DNA of 64,000 nucleotides from contig JACVYH010000002.1 of assembly GCA_014964245.1 (NCBI GenBank), positions 1,081,501 through 1,145,500 on the forward strand, given 5' to 3'. This document shows, piece by piece, positions 35,213 through 49,171 of the stretch. Every line of letters starts with the position of its first letter. Position 1 is the first letter of the stretch. The stretch is from Nannizziopsis barbatae (taxonomy: Eukaryota; Ascomycota; Eurotiomycetes; Onygenales; Nannizziopsiaceae). The position numbers and the translations under genes are program-made. The notes beneath the pieces are model-generated. The model was not told where the DNA came from. It made no database searches and saw nothing but the letters and a program-made list of their open reading frames with translations.

Positions 35213-38200
35213 AAGAAAAATTACAGATGATAGATTATGTTATTATTAGTTTAGTTTTTCATATACATGATCTGCATGTCTTTTGTAAAAAAGTAGTTAA
35301 TATTAATCTGAAGCTTAGTCTGCATGCAGCTATATCAGATTTTAAATAACAGATTCTTCTCATCTATAAGATATTATGAATTATTTATTTTAACTAATCA
35401 TTTAGCATTTTAAGTAACTGTAATTATTACTTATAACATTACTTAAAGCATACTTGTTTTTACTATCAGTAAACTTTCATGTGTAGTAGAGCTGTTTATG
35501 ATAACTTATAAGATGATAGATATCACTCATTCTAATTATATAAAAGTAAACTTTATTATCAGATTTTAATATCAGTCTCATTTATCTGAAATTTCTGTAA
35601 CTGCTGCATCAGCCTGTTAACTTAATCTTATAAATTTTCTGCAGTGATTTGTGTGTTAGCTTAGTTCATTTTTACAAGCTAACTACATCTAATCTTACTT
35701 ATTTATAAGTACTTAGTTAGCTTTCATGATTTGATTAAGTAACATACTCAGTTTATAATAAACTAATTTATTATTTTTATTCACATGACAAGCTAACTTT
35801 ACAACTATTAACTGTTCTTGATTATCTATAATTATAAGAGTTTACTAATCAGTTATTTACTATAGATTACAAATTAAGATGCAGGAAAATGAATCAGAAA
35901 TCATAAGTGTAATTACTATTTATAAGTTTTAATTTTTTCACATTCTAAGCAGCATTTTTATAATTAAGATTTATGAGAATTTTATTTATAAGAAATTAAA
36001 AATTTTTAACCAATGCACTTCACATGATTATTCATATGAGAACTAAGCTTTTTCTAGCATTTATGCTTATTAAGCAAGACTATATCTAATTTAGCCAGCT
36101 GTGCTAATCTTGCTTATCTAAGCTTATAACATTTCATTTTTATATAATTACTTATCAGATATCTGCCTGAGTAGTAAATCAACTCTTAATTATAATATCA
36201 GAATTTCAAGATTTTTTATTTAAGAATTATAAATCAGTAAAAACTTAATCATATAACAGTAATCAAAAATAATTTAGCAGTTAAGTAAAGAAAATAGTAA
36301 AGAAGTCAGTTTCAGTTAGCAGATGAAGTTAGTATAGAGATGTAAAGCATTATATAAGTGAAGAAACTAAGAATATCAAGTAAATTCTGTACTAGTATGC
36401 ATTTATCTCATGTGATAACTCCAGCATTATTATATAAGAAGGTAATTTTTCTTTATGAGCTTTTTTTCTTTTTCTTTTTTTTTTCTTTTTCTTTTATATA
36501 TTATGAAAAACAGTCTGCAAGAAGGCTGCTAGTTGTTTATTATAATTAAAGATTTATTACTTATTAATATCTCAAGTCTGCTATATTAATATTCTAATTA
36601 CTTATCATTTCAAATTTACATGTGATTAAAGATATTTGTTAAAAATATTTTACAATTCTTGTATGTTATAAATGTTATCAGAACTAACAAAATTTTCAGT
36701 CTAATTTAACTAGAAGAATTCTTTCTTATAGAAGGCTAATATAGATCATGATTTCATAATAATATCAGAAAAAAATAGACTCAGAAAGTAATTTACTAAA
36801 AAAATTCAAGACTTTAAAGAAAAGATTTGACAGAAAACTTAAGTATCAGAAACTCCAGCTGGTAGATACATAAATAAGAAGAAACATATTTTTCATTACC
36901 TATTGCTAATTAGTTAGTATAATAGCAGTTTTTTTTCAGATTATTAAAGCAGAGATTGCAAGAGATGTTTCTTTATAATATATACTAAATAAATAATAAT
37001 ATTACTGGTAATTTTTAGTCTGATATGACTTTCTAGTAATTACTAGAAATTTTTTAAGAAGATATTCAAAGACTTTTATATTTATCATTTCTGAATAAGA
37101 TTTTAAAAATAAACTCTTTATTCTTTAAAAAAGCATTACTTGAATAAGAAGAAAAACATATTAGATAATTTTAATTTCTCTTTTCAGAGAAAATTAAATT
37201 AGTAAAGAAGTTATCACAGCAGCATGCTTCTTCATATCATTTTAGCACATTAATATAATCTTTAAAACTAATAAGCTTCAGTATTTAATAAACAGTAAGT
37301 ATTAAGAAAGCATAATTAATATCTTTCTCAGCTCTAATTACTATTACTAATAATAGTAGTTATATACTCTTTCTGAGAAATAATAAAACAAATCTGATGA
37401 TTAACAGCAACTACATAACAGATAAGAATTATAAAACATGATATTTAATACTTGCTGCTAACATTACATGCTTAAACAAGCCTCATATAACTTAGTAAAG
37501 TAAAATAACTATTTCTGAAATCTTGATTAAGAGCAGAACTTATTATCAGAATAAACTAGCAGAATTTCATAACAGTATATTTCTGCATATTAAGCAGAGC
37601 AGAAATGAAATACTTTTTTAAGACTAAAGATTTCAGTAAATCAAGCATATGAACACATGCTTAATTAAATTAATAAATTTTACTAAATCTCAGATTTAGA
37701 AGCAGGTTCTGAGAATGATCTGATGAAAATTTTATTTAGTAATATTAAAAAATTAAGAATTATACAGTTTAGTAACCAGTTTTATACCACATTATTATTA
37801 AAAGCAAGATTAAATCTAAATAAAATATAATAAGAATATCTCTACTGTTAAATGAAATACTAATAAATAAGAAGTTTAAAAAAAAAGTCTTATATTCTTA
37901 AAGAAGCATTAATGCAACTTACTAAAGAAAAATGTAATTAAGTTTTCTTTATAAATTTCTCATTTTCTTAGTATTCTTAAAGAGAAATAACTTTTATCAG
38001 AAGAAATTTTAGACACTATAATCTTGCAAATAATAAGTAAGAAATTAAGACTTAATATACTTTTGAAAATGAATTTTGCAATACTAATAGAGTTTTAAGT
38101 AATATTTAGCAGGCTGAGCTTCATGTATCTTGAAAATTTAACAAAAATCTAAGAATCATGAAAATCTATTAACTTAATTTCAGAAAGATCATGAAAGAAA

Positions 38201-39357
38201 TTTATAATATGATTAATTTTCTCATTTATCTTTCTGAAAATATTATAATAAATATTCTTCATATCTCTTCTTCCTGCTAGATATTTTCTGTAACTAGGAT
38301 AATTATTATATCTACAGATACTACAAATGAGACATGTATATTCTTAATTTAAGATCTTTTATTAAAAATAAGATCTAGAATTATAATCATGAAAAAAACA
38401 TTAGAACTTCAGAAGTAATACAAGAAGTTTCTCTATACTATCATTAGCATTTTTATAAAGCTTAGTTATTCAGTTTAATAAAAGTTAATTTCTTGCAAGA
38501 ATTACAGTATTCTACAGTAGTGAAAATATCTTGTAATAATTAAAGCTGGGTATATTATAATTTTAACACACAGAAAGTGAATTAATAATAACAGGATGAG
38601 AAAGAAATTTTTCCTGATTTCTCTCTTATTAAGAGAGAGAAATTTTTGCTTCACTTTACTACTAATGAATGAAAGAAGTTCATGTGCTATGCTTAAGAAT
38701 TAAAGTTAAGTAATCTTGCAAGTTAATTAATATTTACATTATAAACTGGTTAATCAGATATTACAAATCTTAATATTATTTCTGATTTAGAAAACATGTT
38801 TAGTCTTGTTCATTCTTTAGTATCTGAAAGAATTACTAATATTTTAAAATATCTTTAATTATTTAATAATAACTCATGAGTTTTTAAAAAGCTGAACATC
38901 TAAGTTAGAAGAAGTATCTCAGTATGTTTAGTTCACACATAAAATGCTACTAGCTAATTAACTGCAGGAAACTGAACAAGATCATACATTATATGAAGCA
39001 TTTTTCTCAGATTAATAAAGTTATTTATAATTTTTTTACAATACTAATATGAGCAGTAATAAGAGTGAAGTATCATTTTAATTTAAGCTTGAAATCTAAA
39101 ATAACATGATAAGATACAAGCTGACAGATGAATCTGAGCTAAATAAACTTTCTAGTCAGCTTTCTAGAAATAATTAACTTAATAAATTAAAGAAGATATT
39201 CATTCATTTTTTTTCTTATAAATCATGTATGTAACAGATAATTGAAATTATATAATATATAATATATTTAGCTTTTAATATAACTTATAAATTATATGAA
39301 CTTGAAATTATTTTAAATAATAGCAGAATTGTATGCATGTATAAGTACTTCATATTA
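35213..39357. other. AT-rich decayed DNA, no intact gene
   Basis: About 4.1 kb without a supported gene. A pyrimidine tract (T runs broken by C) lies at about 36,456-36,495. The 63-codon open frame at 36,358-36,549 runs through that tract and is not credible as a protein. Confidence 0.5.
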
Positions 39358-39359
39358 TA

Positions 39360-40245
39360 ATCATGCTAAGATTCAGTTTATACTGAATTTTCAAATCAGG
39401 CATAGTATTAATTTGAAAAACATTTGTCTGTAACAAGTACTTCTCATAAAGATATAATTCTTATAAAAACATAACTTTTTATAATAATTTCTATTCAGCA
39501 GCATTAAAATTTAATAATTATTAAATATATAATTATTTTCTAATGCAGAGAATGTTCAGGCTTTAATTCTGATATTCTAATAATTATTTTTTAAACATCT
39601 GTTATAATAGTGAAGTAATAGAGCAATTTGTATAAGAAGTTATCATGTTAAGCCTGTTATAAAAAACTACAAATATGATCTCAAATACTACCTGCCTGTA
39701 ATAATCTTGAATGGGAATTTTCTAGCTGATTAATTTGCTCTAGAAACTGCTGTTAGTGAGTAAATACAGCTCTTCTAGCAGCTCTGCCTCTTATTTTCTT
39801 ATAAATTTTTCATTTTTACTCATGAATATTATTCTTAGCATGGTTGCAGATTTTCTGCTGCATGTTACTTTATATTATTACTTCTTTATATTGTAATATT
39901 TAGTATCTTTTCACTCTCTTCACAGTTAGATATAATTAGTCAGCTATTATAATATGCACATAATTATAAGACAGAAACTTTAAATTTCTGAGCAAGATCT
40001 GTAATATTCATCTTTTTATTATTAGAGATAGAATCTAAAGCTGATTTTATATGCTTCTTAATCATATTATAGCTAATAAAAAGCATGGTAGTTAATAAAT
40101 TAATTATATATGTAAATATAAAGTAAAAAAGTATATCTTCATGAAAATTATATCTTCATGAGAGGCACTTATTACAGATAAATGTTTCTCAAATTAATGC
40201 TATGCTTGATTTAAAAATTCAGTATAGACTGAATTTTAGCATGAT
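39360..40245. mobile_element. TA-flanked terminal-inverted-repeat element (mariner-like footprint, non-autonomous)
   Basis: The left end (39,360 to about 39,442) and right end (40,165-40,245) are inverted copies of each other over about 80 bp, differing mostly by transitions. Both outer ends read ATCATGCTAA(G/A)ATTCAGT inward and abut a TA (39,358-39,359 and 40,246-40,247). Each end contains a smaller inverted motif, ATTCAGT...ACTGAAT. TA duplication with long inverted repeats is typical of Tc1/mariner/pogo elements. At 886 bp, with no open transposase frame, this is a MITE-like or internally deleted copy. Related ends occur at 34,959 and 13,564-13,636. Confidence 0.65.
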
Positions 40246-40247
40246 TA

Positions 40248-41039
40248 CTCTTTGCTGTATATTTCTAAAATGATTAAAATTAACATTCATATGAATTCAT
40301 TTTACTAATCTAAGTTACACTAATATAAAGTATATAGTTTAATAATATAATAATTCTTGCAAAATCATGAGAAATAATGCAATAATACAGAATAAAAATT
40401 TATGCTTAATATTTTAACTATTTATAGATCATCTTCTGCTAAGTCTTTTTCAGAATTTCTGAATAGTTCTGCATAATAATAAATACTGCATAATGAAAGT
40501 GCTTTTAACAGGCTAGTATAAAATTCTCTACCTATTCTGTAAATAAATTTTTCTTATTCTACTTTCTTTTTCTATTTGCTAACATGCTTATTTCTACAGA
40601 TACTAATTAAACTGAATAATTTTATTACTTTTAAGATGCTCTTTATAAAGCAGAAAAAGATTATAATAAATTTTAAATATATATTTAAATATGAGATTAT
40701 CTTTTCTAATAATATGATAAGATGAGAATCATGATGATTCTGTATAAGAAAATCATGAAACATAGTTATAAGAAGTATAGAGCTATTAAAAACTCATATA
40801 TATTTATGAGATTTTAATCTCAGATTACAGAATAATAGCATTAGTTTATTAGCATTATTAATGAAATGAGCAAAAATACTCTTAGCTAACTCTTGCAAGT
40901 TGATTGATGCTGAAGCTAGGAGAGAATTAAGTATTATTTCTGGAATACTTGTGAAGAAAAATTTTACAATAGATTATTAGCTATTATAAATCAGATTACT
41001 AATTAGAATGATATCAGAATCAAACTTAACTAGTTAATA
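40248..41039. other. AT-rich decayed DNA, no intact gene
   Basis: It contains a 63-codon open frame on - (40,572-40,763) made almost only of Ile, Leu, Phe, Lys and Ser codons, with no recognisable motif. Not accepted as a gene. Confidence 0.45.
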
Positions 41040-42700
41040 CTTTAGAAACATCTTATTCATGAAAAACTTTTAATTAAAATAATATTCAGTTCAGTTAAAT
41101 AAATGAATCTGAATAATTTAAGATGTTAGATAAATAAGAAATCTTATATTAAAATTAAAGATCTGTAATAAAAGAAACTATCATTTAAATTACTCTCTGA
41201 AATTCCTGATAATCTGAGCTTTAACAAATTTGAATTATTAATTTATTAAGAATTCACTGTTATTTAAGAAGACTTTCTGAAAATATAAGTAACACATTAG
41301 AATAAGCAGTACTTAATCAAAAATGTCATCTTATAAGTTATAATTCATGACAATCTAAATTCTGAGAATGTGAAAAATTAGAATGAGAAAGACAAGAAAT
41401 CTGGAGCTTATAGAAGCAGCTATAACAAAAAAGAGAAAAATAATCATGAACTGAATAATAATACTGATGAAAACTATAAGAGTAATAATAGAAATAAGAA
41501 AGAACATGAAGTTAACAGCAGCAGTTCTCAAGATAATCAGGAAATAAATTAAAACAAGTCTAATAATAATAAAAAAAATAATAGTAATACTAATATTAAT
41601 ATTAAAGAGAATAATTAATACTAAAGCAGTAATAAAAAAAGTAATAAAGAAAATAATAAAGAAAGTAATAAGAATGTTAATGTTAATGAGAATGATTAAA
41701 ATTAGAGCATTAATGAAAAAAGTAATGCAAATATAAATATTAGTAATAAGAGTTAAGAAATTAATAACAGTGTATTTAATAAATATAATGAGAAAAGAGA
41801 TGAGACTAATAACAGCTTCAGCTAAGAAAGCTATAAATAGATAATGGCAAGTTTCTGTTTAATTCATTATTATCTGAATTATCAAACACAGATTTCTCAA
41901 ATTTTGAAAAAAAACTCTAAATATTACTATCATTTTTTAATTTCTATTAACATTAAAACCAATCTTCATTCTGATAGACTATTAAGAAAAAGCATGATTC
42001 AGCTAATACTAGAATATCAGAAGAATCTTTATCAAGAACATCTCAAAATTTTTGCCTTAAAACTTGTCTTAGTAATTCAAGCTAGTTTCATTAACTTAAC
42101 ATTAAAACTCATTAATAAAACTGTTTTTATTAACTTAATATCAAATCACATTAAGAAAGATATCTTTAACAAGAAAGATGTTCTTATTAAGAAAGCTATT
42201 CTTATTAATGAAGCACTGAATTTCATTAATGAAGCTATCTTTATTAATTACAAATGAGGCTGTGCACTATCTAATGCAAGTTTATCAAGTGCTAAATAAT
42301 ACTATCTAGATAATCTTAATTTAAAGAATTTTATATATGACATTGAAGTAACTGAAAGATTTCAGTAATGAATTCTAGCAAGTTTATCAAGTGTCAGATA
42401 ATGTTATTAAGATATTCTTAATTCAGAAGATTTTATATATAGCATTAAAGAGACTGAGAAGTTTTAGCAGAAGATCTTGAATTATCTAGAGCTAATAATC
42501 TCTCAGTATTCTGATGATACATTAATTAAATAAAGTTATTTATTTCTTAAGAATATTATTTTTACAGATGCTACTGAAGTATTCTGCTTCAGAAAGCAAG
42601 TATTTAAAGAAGTTAGATCTTAAAATTCTTCTAACATCTTAATAATAATCTAGTTTTAATAAGCATTCTAGTGAGAAACAGTAAATCACTCTATTATACA
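41040..42700 (+). pseudogene. Long unidentified decayed coding region with Asn/Lys/Ser/Glu-rich centre
   Basis: One frame can be followed for about 550 codons without a frameshift. The N-terminal part (41.04-41.38 kb) has phrases such as KLSFKLLSEIPDN. A highly charged low-complexity middle (about 41.39-41.83 kb) is dominated by Asn, Lys, Ser and Glu. An uninterrupted 137-codon piece (41,844-42,257) carries repeated (L/F)INEA and FINL phrases. A C-terminal part holds two copies of a 34-codon repeat (from 42,276 and 42,378) and then YSDDTLIK and TDATEVFCFRKQVF. All interruptions are TAA, TAG or TGA that could derive from Gln, Arg or Trp codons. It could be a gag-like or transposon-encoded protein or a host gene; I recognise no family. 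Confidence 0.5.
42276..42479 (+). repeat. 102-bp direct repeat inside the decayed coding region
   Basis: GCAAGTTTATCAAGTG begins at 42,276 and again at 42,378. The following about 85 bp remain alignable (both give FIY.I..TE.F in the same frame). A period of exactly 34 codons points to an internal protein repeat rather than a noncoding satellite. Confidence 0.6.
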
Positions 42701-45374
42701 GCTTTTGAAATGCATGAATAAATTTCAGTATTATGAAATAGTTAAATAAAATCTGAATAGTTAATTAATATTTTTTTCTGTTATCTGTTAATAATTTCTT
42801 ATAAATAAGAATATAAGAAATTTATAAAATATATTTAAACTGCATAACTCACTTCCAGCATGCATTCTGCCAGCCTTCTTAAGCAGAAAAAACTGCTTAT
42901 TTTTATTACAAATTCAGAATCTAACTTTAATAAAGAGATCTAATTAGTAGAAGACTTATAAAAATATTAAGAAATTTACTGTTTTTAGTAAAGAAAGCTC
43001 TCATATCACATCATATATTAATAAAAATAAATATGTTACATGATTTACAGTTCAGGAAGAATGTATTAGCTTTAGTTAAATCTCTAATCTAACTAAGAAT
43101 TAGCAGCAAGACTGAATAAAGAATTCTTTTTAAAGCTCTTTTAAAAAATAAAAATATATTATCATAAGTAATGAACAGTTTATTTTTCTACATATCAGCA
43201 TAATTTTTTTTATCTTTTAGATGTCTAATTGCTAGATTCTGATGCTTAAGAATTATATTCTTCTTTAATCTTATCTTGATTAATGAATAAGAATAATATA
43301 AATACACTAATCAGAAAATACTCTCATTTTTTTAGCAGTAGAATAAATTAAAATTATGCTTAATATGATATAAAATAGCTAGAGCTGTCATGCTAACTCA
43401 GATATCATTCAGATAAACAAATTCTTGCTCTTATTTTCAGTTAAATTAAGCTTATATTTCTTAGAATTTTTAAAATAAGCTTTATAAGAGCAGTTCAAGT
43501 AAATCTTCTTATATGTTTATTAAAAGTAAAGAGATATAATATCATGATATGATGCTTAGCAAAGAATTAAGAGTTTTATTTATTATAAAGTCAAGAGATA
43601 AAAAGAATAAATATCTTAATAATAATCTTATTTAATTTTACTTATGATTTCTTCATAATTAGCTGATGTATCACAAGCAGATCTTTAATTATTAATTTAT
43701 TAATTCTGAATTATTCTTTTAGTTTAACACTAAGAATCCTTCTGCACTTTAAAACATTAATATCTTTTACTTAAACTTTACTATCATTCTGATATATGAA
43801 AACTCATCTCAGTACTAATATCTGGTAATTCTCTGCTACTTAAACTTACTTCTGAAACTGAGTAATGAATCAGCTTCTATACTGCACCTGATTTTATTAA
43901 ATTTAACATATTAATCTTAATCTCAGAAAGAATAAGCATTGAAGCAGCTGATAATGATATTAGCTAAGTAAAATGAAAAATAAATTCAGATTTAAAGACT
44001 ACAAATTACATTATCACAGAAATTTATTAATATTATATCTTAGCAGAATAATAAATATAATTATGATATCTTTCTGCTACTCTACTATGAAAAGTTTGTA
44101 ATAAATTCCAATATTTTCATTAAGTATTTCATTATAACTTAAAAGTAATTAAATAAATTTCAGTGAGAAATCACTGTATCTTATAAAGTATGTGAAAAAT
44201 TTATCACTCTTATTACTCATTTTCTTAGATTACAGAGATCTGAAGAAAATTTAATTAATAAGAATGAAAATCTTATTATTAATAGCAAGATTAGTCTTGA
44301 AAGAAAGAATCTAATAAATGCTTACTAGTAATTAAAAAAAGTCTAGTTAAATCTAATATTAACTTGTATATACATACAGAAAACAGTAACTTTCAAGTTT
44401 AATATAATAAAGAAAATTTATAATCATAATTAAAGATGACAGCCTTAAGCTATTTATAGATTATTAATTATTTTAATATAATGAAAAATGATTATAAATG
44501 CTCTTTTAAAGATAATAAGACTTCTAGCTATTTACTCACAGTATATTTTATTAGAAAGCTTCTCACAGGCTACTGCTAGATTAACTTTAGATTTCAGAAT
44601 CATTATTAACTAAGAATAATAATAGCAGATAATCTGATCATGAGAATGAGCATTAGCTTCAGTACTTATATAAATGCTAGCTTTAACTAGCTATGATCTT
44701 CTGAACATGCTGACTATTTCAGAGCACATCTTACATAAAAGTATTTGCTAGCATTTATCAGATTATCTTTAGCAGATTTTATTAAATATAATTGAAAAAT
44801 AATATCAGAAAATAGAAGAAATTACTACATGTTAATACAGATGAGTAAGTTTGCTGACTAGCTGGAAATTATACAGAAAGTTATTCTGAGCAAGCTATAA
44901 GAAATTACTGCAGTTTCTTCATCTGTTATAAAAATAGAAAATACAAAAACATGCAAATCCTGTTCATTTTCTGATTACTGCTATTACTTTTTCTTTGCTT
45001 CTAAATCTGTTTTTTGTTTTCTAATATAATTAACCTCTCATGCTCTTAATAATAAAGCATTGTTCAAAGTATAAATAGCATTTATTTTCTTTATTAGAAA
45101 TATTCTTTCTGTAATGATAATTCATATATTGCAATTTCTGTATAAAATAATGAGATAAATAAAAATTATCTCAAGTTACATGACTGATTAGTTAGATTTT
45201 AACCAGTTAATCATGTAATTTAAATTAACTTACTTACATAAGTTAACTAGATAATAAGCTCAGATTAACTGACATTATTAATTACTATCAGATCTGATTA
45301 GACTTTGCACTAGAAGGAATATTATTAAAGAATAAAAATGAGAAATAACATATTAAATGATTAGTTAAAGTACT
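42701..45374. other. AT-rich decayed DNA, no intact gene
   Basis: About 2.7 kb with stops in all frames; no motif, repeat partner or RNA gene recognised. Confidence 0.5.
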
Positions 45375-45449
45375 AGAATAAAAAATACATGTATAAAGTG
45401 ATATGATATGAATCTGATTATCTAAAAATGTATATATATTACTATAAAA
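45375..45449 (+). repeat. Dispersed 75-bp repeat, copy 1
   Basis: It contains AAAAAATACATGTATAA and GATATGAATCTGA, and recurs without gaps at 49,582-49,656. The open frame on - at 45,288-45,500 overlaps it and is not convincing as a gene. Confidence 0.55.
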
Positions 45450-45778
45450 TGAATACAACTGTATTAATTTCTTAATATGTTTTAGAAAATTAATAAACAT
45501 AATATTCTAGTTCATAGCAATTATCTTAATCTTGTCATGATTAACAAGAAACTAGTTAATAATAAAGTCATGATTTATAATACTTTAAATATACTCAAGA
45601 TGAGTTAAAACATGAGATGTTTTTAAGAAACTTAAGAAGTGCAATGAATGAAAGTTATTAGTTTAAGAGAAGAAAGAGAGAAGAGAAAGAAGAATAAAAA
45701 AAGAAGAAAGAATATTAACACTCCAGCATGTTAATTTATTTTTTTCTCTAGCAAGAATCTTACTAATATAAAGATAAG

Positions 45779-45831
45779 AACATGATAATAATTATTATTA
45801 ATAGATATTATCAGAAAATGTAAATAATTTG
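45779..45831 (+). repeat. Dispersed repeat of about 55 bp, copy 1
   Basis: It shares TTAATAGATATTATCAGAA and its flanks with 60,373-60,429. Confidence 0.5.
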
Positions 45832-46118
45832 ATTTTTCTTTAAATAAACTCTATAGAAATTTTAGAAGTTATTCCAGATTTAAAAGCTCTCTGTATTACT
45901 TACCTGCAGGTAAAAAATAATAATAATAATTAAATTAAATACTGTTACTAATTTCACTTTATAACACAGTAAAAAATTTATTAAACTAATAGAAAAAGAA
46001 ACTCAGAGCAGAACAAGCTTAATTAAGCAAGCTTGTTAAGTGTTAAATCTAGCTTTATTATTTTAACATTGTTTTATCATTTTTTCATCTTTAATCAAGT
46101 TATAAGAGCTTTTAGAAT

Positions 46119-47399
46119 TTAGTTTATCAGAATAGCTAAAATGAGATTTTCATGATTTTTTATATTTTCTGATACTAATAAGTTACTTAAGTCTTCTTTC
46201 TTAATATTAAGACTTTTAAAAGTCTTAATATCTGTAATCTCTTTATACTTTAACTTACTTTTTTCTGTAATAGTATAAATTATTTTATCAGCAAGTGCTT
46301 TGTTTTTTATCACATAATAAAATTTATCTCAAGTTTCTAGAAATTTCTTATTATTTTTAAAGTAAATTAATAATTTAGTTCTGAAATATTTAAACTTTTT
46401 CTTAGAGCTAGAAGAGAAGCTGAATAATTAAATATGCTGAAGAAAATTATCATTATTTATATTATGAAAATTTGGAATTTTCCATATAACTGCAAGAATT
46501 TTAGTAATGTCATTTTCTAAGTACTTTCAAGAATCTTTAAATAACTAAGAAAAATTTCTATCTTAGATGTAAATTTGTAATTCTTTCTTATTAAACTCAT
46601 GATAATCTGTAAACTTAATTTAATAAACACACTAGCTATTCTGTTCATATTTAATAAAACAGTTATTATTATATTTTTTTATTTTTTACTAATAGAAAAC
46701 TTTATACTAATTCTCTCTTATAAATATTAGTCTGATTCTTAGCTTCAAGAATTAAAAATTATATGTAAGCTCTCTGATATCATCTGATACTTCATGCTTT
46801 ATTATTTTTATTTACTTTATTACTTCTTTCTTCAGGAGATTTTTAATTTTAATCATATTAAAGTTTTAATTTTATAATAATAATAACTTTAAGTTTTTAT
46901 CTGCAAGACTTCAGTATAATTTCTGTAACTTATTAATGATATTATTAGTAGAAGTTTTTCTCTTCTTAGCATCATTCATTATTCTTATTTATTGTTTTTA
47001 AAATATCTTAAAAGTTTAAGCTTGAATAATACCAGATTCTAGCTCTGATTTTGAATAATTATTATTTATTTCTTTATTTTAGATCTCATTATTATATATT
47101 TTAATCTTCTTCTCAAAAGCTTTATAGAAAATAGATAGTATATTCTTAGAAAGCTTAAAAAAGAGTGATGATACAAAATTTCTATTCTTGAAGTGCTTCT
47201 TAAAAATTTGATTTATTTAATTATTTTTTTCTGTTTATTCTGAAATGAGAAGAGTATTAAGCATATCAGTATTCTGCAAATTAGAATTAGCTTTAATATA
47301 ATTAATATTAGTGTTAATATTAGTGTCATTCAGAGCATTAATAGCTGAGTTCTTATCAGACTCTTTAGCCTTGATTTTTATTTTTTTCTGATCTGACAT
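46119..47399 (-). pseudogene. Long unidentified decayed open reading frame
   Basis: A frame beginning at an ATG (47,397-47,399) continues without any frameshift for 427 codons to 46,119. It is broken by some two dozen TAA, TAG and TGA codons but has clear protein-like blocks: MSDQKKIKIKAKESDKNSA at the start, FKKHFKNRNFVSSLFFKLS, DAKKRKTSTNNIINKLQKLY, and NDITKILAVIWKIPNF. It ends with a 64-codon uninterrupted piece rich in Glu, Lys and Ile. The acidic/basic Ser/Thr-rich N-terminus would fit a gag-like or nuclear protein. I recognise no zinc knuckle, reverse transcriptase or transposase motif. Frame preservation over 1.28 kb indicates decay by base substitution only. Confidence 0.55.
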
Positions 47400-49115
47400 G
47401 ATTAATTAATTAATTTAAAAGCTCATTTAGAAAGTTATAGATAACTTTATATACACATTCTTATTTACTATTAAATCATAATTAGTTTATAAGAAAGCAG
47501 AAGTTTTATCAAGAATGCTTTAAATCAGAAAATAACTTGTAATCTCATATTATATACTGTGTAAAGACAGGAAATCAGCTTATATATTAGATTGCAGTTC
47601 AGTTTTAAACTGATTTTCTGATATTTTAAAGATATTTACTGGTAACTTAAGTCAGAATATTTTTAAAATAACCAAAAGCTAAGTTATCAGCATTTATTCA
47701 TTACTTAATTAAATCTTTAATGATAATAAACTACTGTCAAAAAGTTAAATAAATAGCATCTTGCTTTCCTCATTTATCTGAGTGGACTTTTAAATTAGAT
47801 ATTACTTATTTCTTATTAATTATTAAGTAAATATCTTTTCATTTAATAATCAGCTTTCTGATACAAGATAAATTTACTCAAGTTTATAATGTAAAGTTTA
47901 ATAATTAATATCTTATTCTGTAAGTGTTTATGCTAACTGAATATAATTATAAAACTCTTAGTAAAGTTATAATTATTAATTAAATATAATATTATGCTAT
48001 TTTTTCTACTTCATGAGTAATTACTTATAGCATAATGCTAAATAAAGCAGTTAGCTTTAAGTGAATTCTGATGAATAAGTTATCTAAGAAATTCTTGTCT
48101 GAGATCTAGCATTTAATAATTTATTTAGCTAAAAAAATTCTTATATGCTAGTTTACTATTCATGTTTTAGTCATGTTTAGAAATATCTTTTATGATATTA
48201 GACATATTTATGCTGATTCTCAAATATCTAATAACTTTATTATTAGTTTAATCATGATAATAGCATCTTTTCCAGCTTGTACTTTAAAAGATTTATTGTG
48301 TTCTAGTGAGAACTGGCTTCTTACATTATTATTTTTCATGAAGAATTAATATTTTTTTATAATTTTTAAACTTGCATAATAATATTATCTAAAAAGAAAT
48401 GAAGAAAAGAAGCTGAATGATGAAGAGCAGCATTTGTAAATTATTAGAAAATTTTAATGCTAGATTTAATAAAAGTTCTCATACTTAGATTAGATTACTA
48501 AGCTAATAATGATTTTTCATCAGAATTTTAACTTGTATAAGGTGATTGTGAATGACAGTAGCTTACTTACTAATGTAATAAGCTGGAACTGTGTGTCTAC
48601 TCTATCTACTTAGCAAGCTTGCTACTTTCCTGCATTTTTAGATAATTCATTTTAGTTAGAAGCATCTGATTAAAATTGCTATGATTTCAGCAATGCTAGC
48701 ATCAGTTTAAAGTACTAAAATTATCTTTTCCAGCATGAACAGATAAAACTGCATTAGTATTATCTTGATATAATGTAATAACTAGAGTCAGAATAAGTGA
48801 GAATATTTAAATCTTCTAGTTTTAAGAGAGATATCTTCATAGCATCTCAGAACTATTATCAGAATATTTTTAAAAATTACATTACAGAATGACTAAATAA
48901 GATTAATAATAAGAAATAAATAAAACAGACTTTAAGTGAGAAAATCATCAATTTATAAACTTTATTATGACTTATATTATATTACTTATTTTCTGATTTA
49001 GTATTTTCTTTTCTTAACTTGCTAATGAGATTGTTATGTATCATGTAGTAAAAATTTACAAGCAATTCTTAGTATAAATAAAATAGTCATGTCTTCTCAT
49101 CTAGAAGAGAATTAA
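47400..49115. other. AT-rich decayed DNA, no intact gene
   Basis: This is the region upstream of the 46.1-47.4 kb fossil. No promoter can be assigned and no other coding frame is recognised. Confidence 0.45.
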
Positions 49116-49171
49116 TATGTCAGAATAGCTAACTAGACTAAAAGAAAATATTCTTTCTAAAGCTAAGACTA
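49116..49171 (+). repeat. Dispersed repeat of about 56 bp, copy 1
   Basis: It aligns with 60,911-60,965 (shared core CTAGA(C/T)TAAAAGA and GCTAAG(A/G)CTA) with one single-base gap and several transitions. Confidence 0.5.

Noticed and set aside
3825..42257. Isolated open frames of 60-140 codons in AT-rich DNA taken as real genes
   Set aside because: Where context could be read (for example 41,844-42,257 and 26,049-26,465), they are stop-free pieces of longer interrupted frames. Ile/Leu/Phe excess reflects mutation, not membrane proteins.
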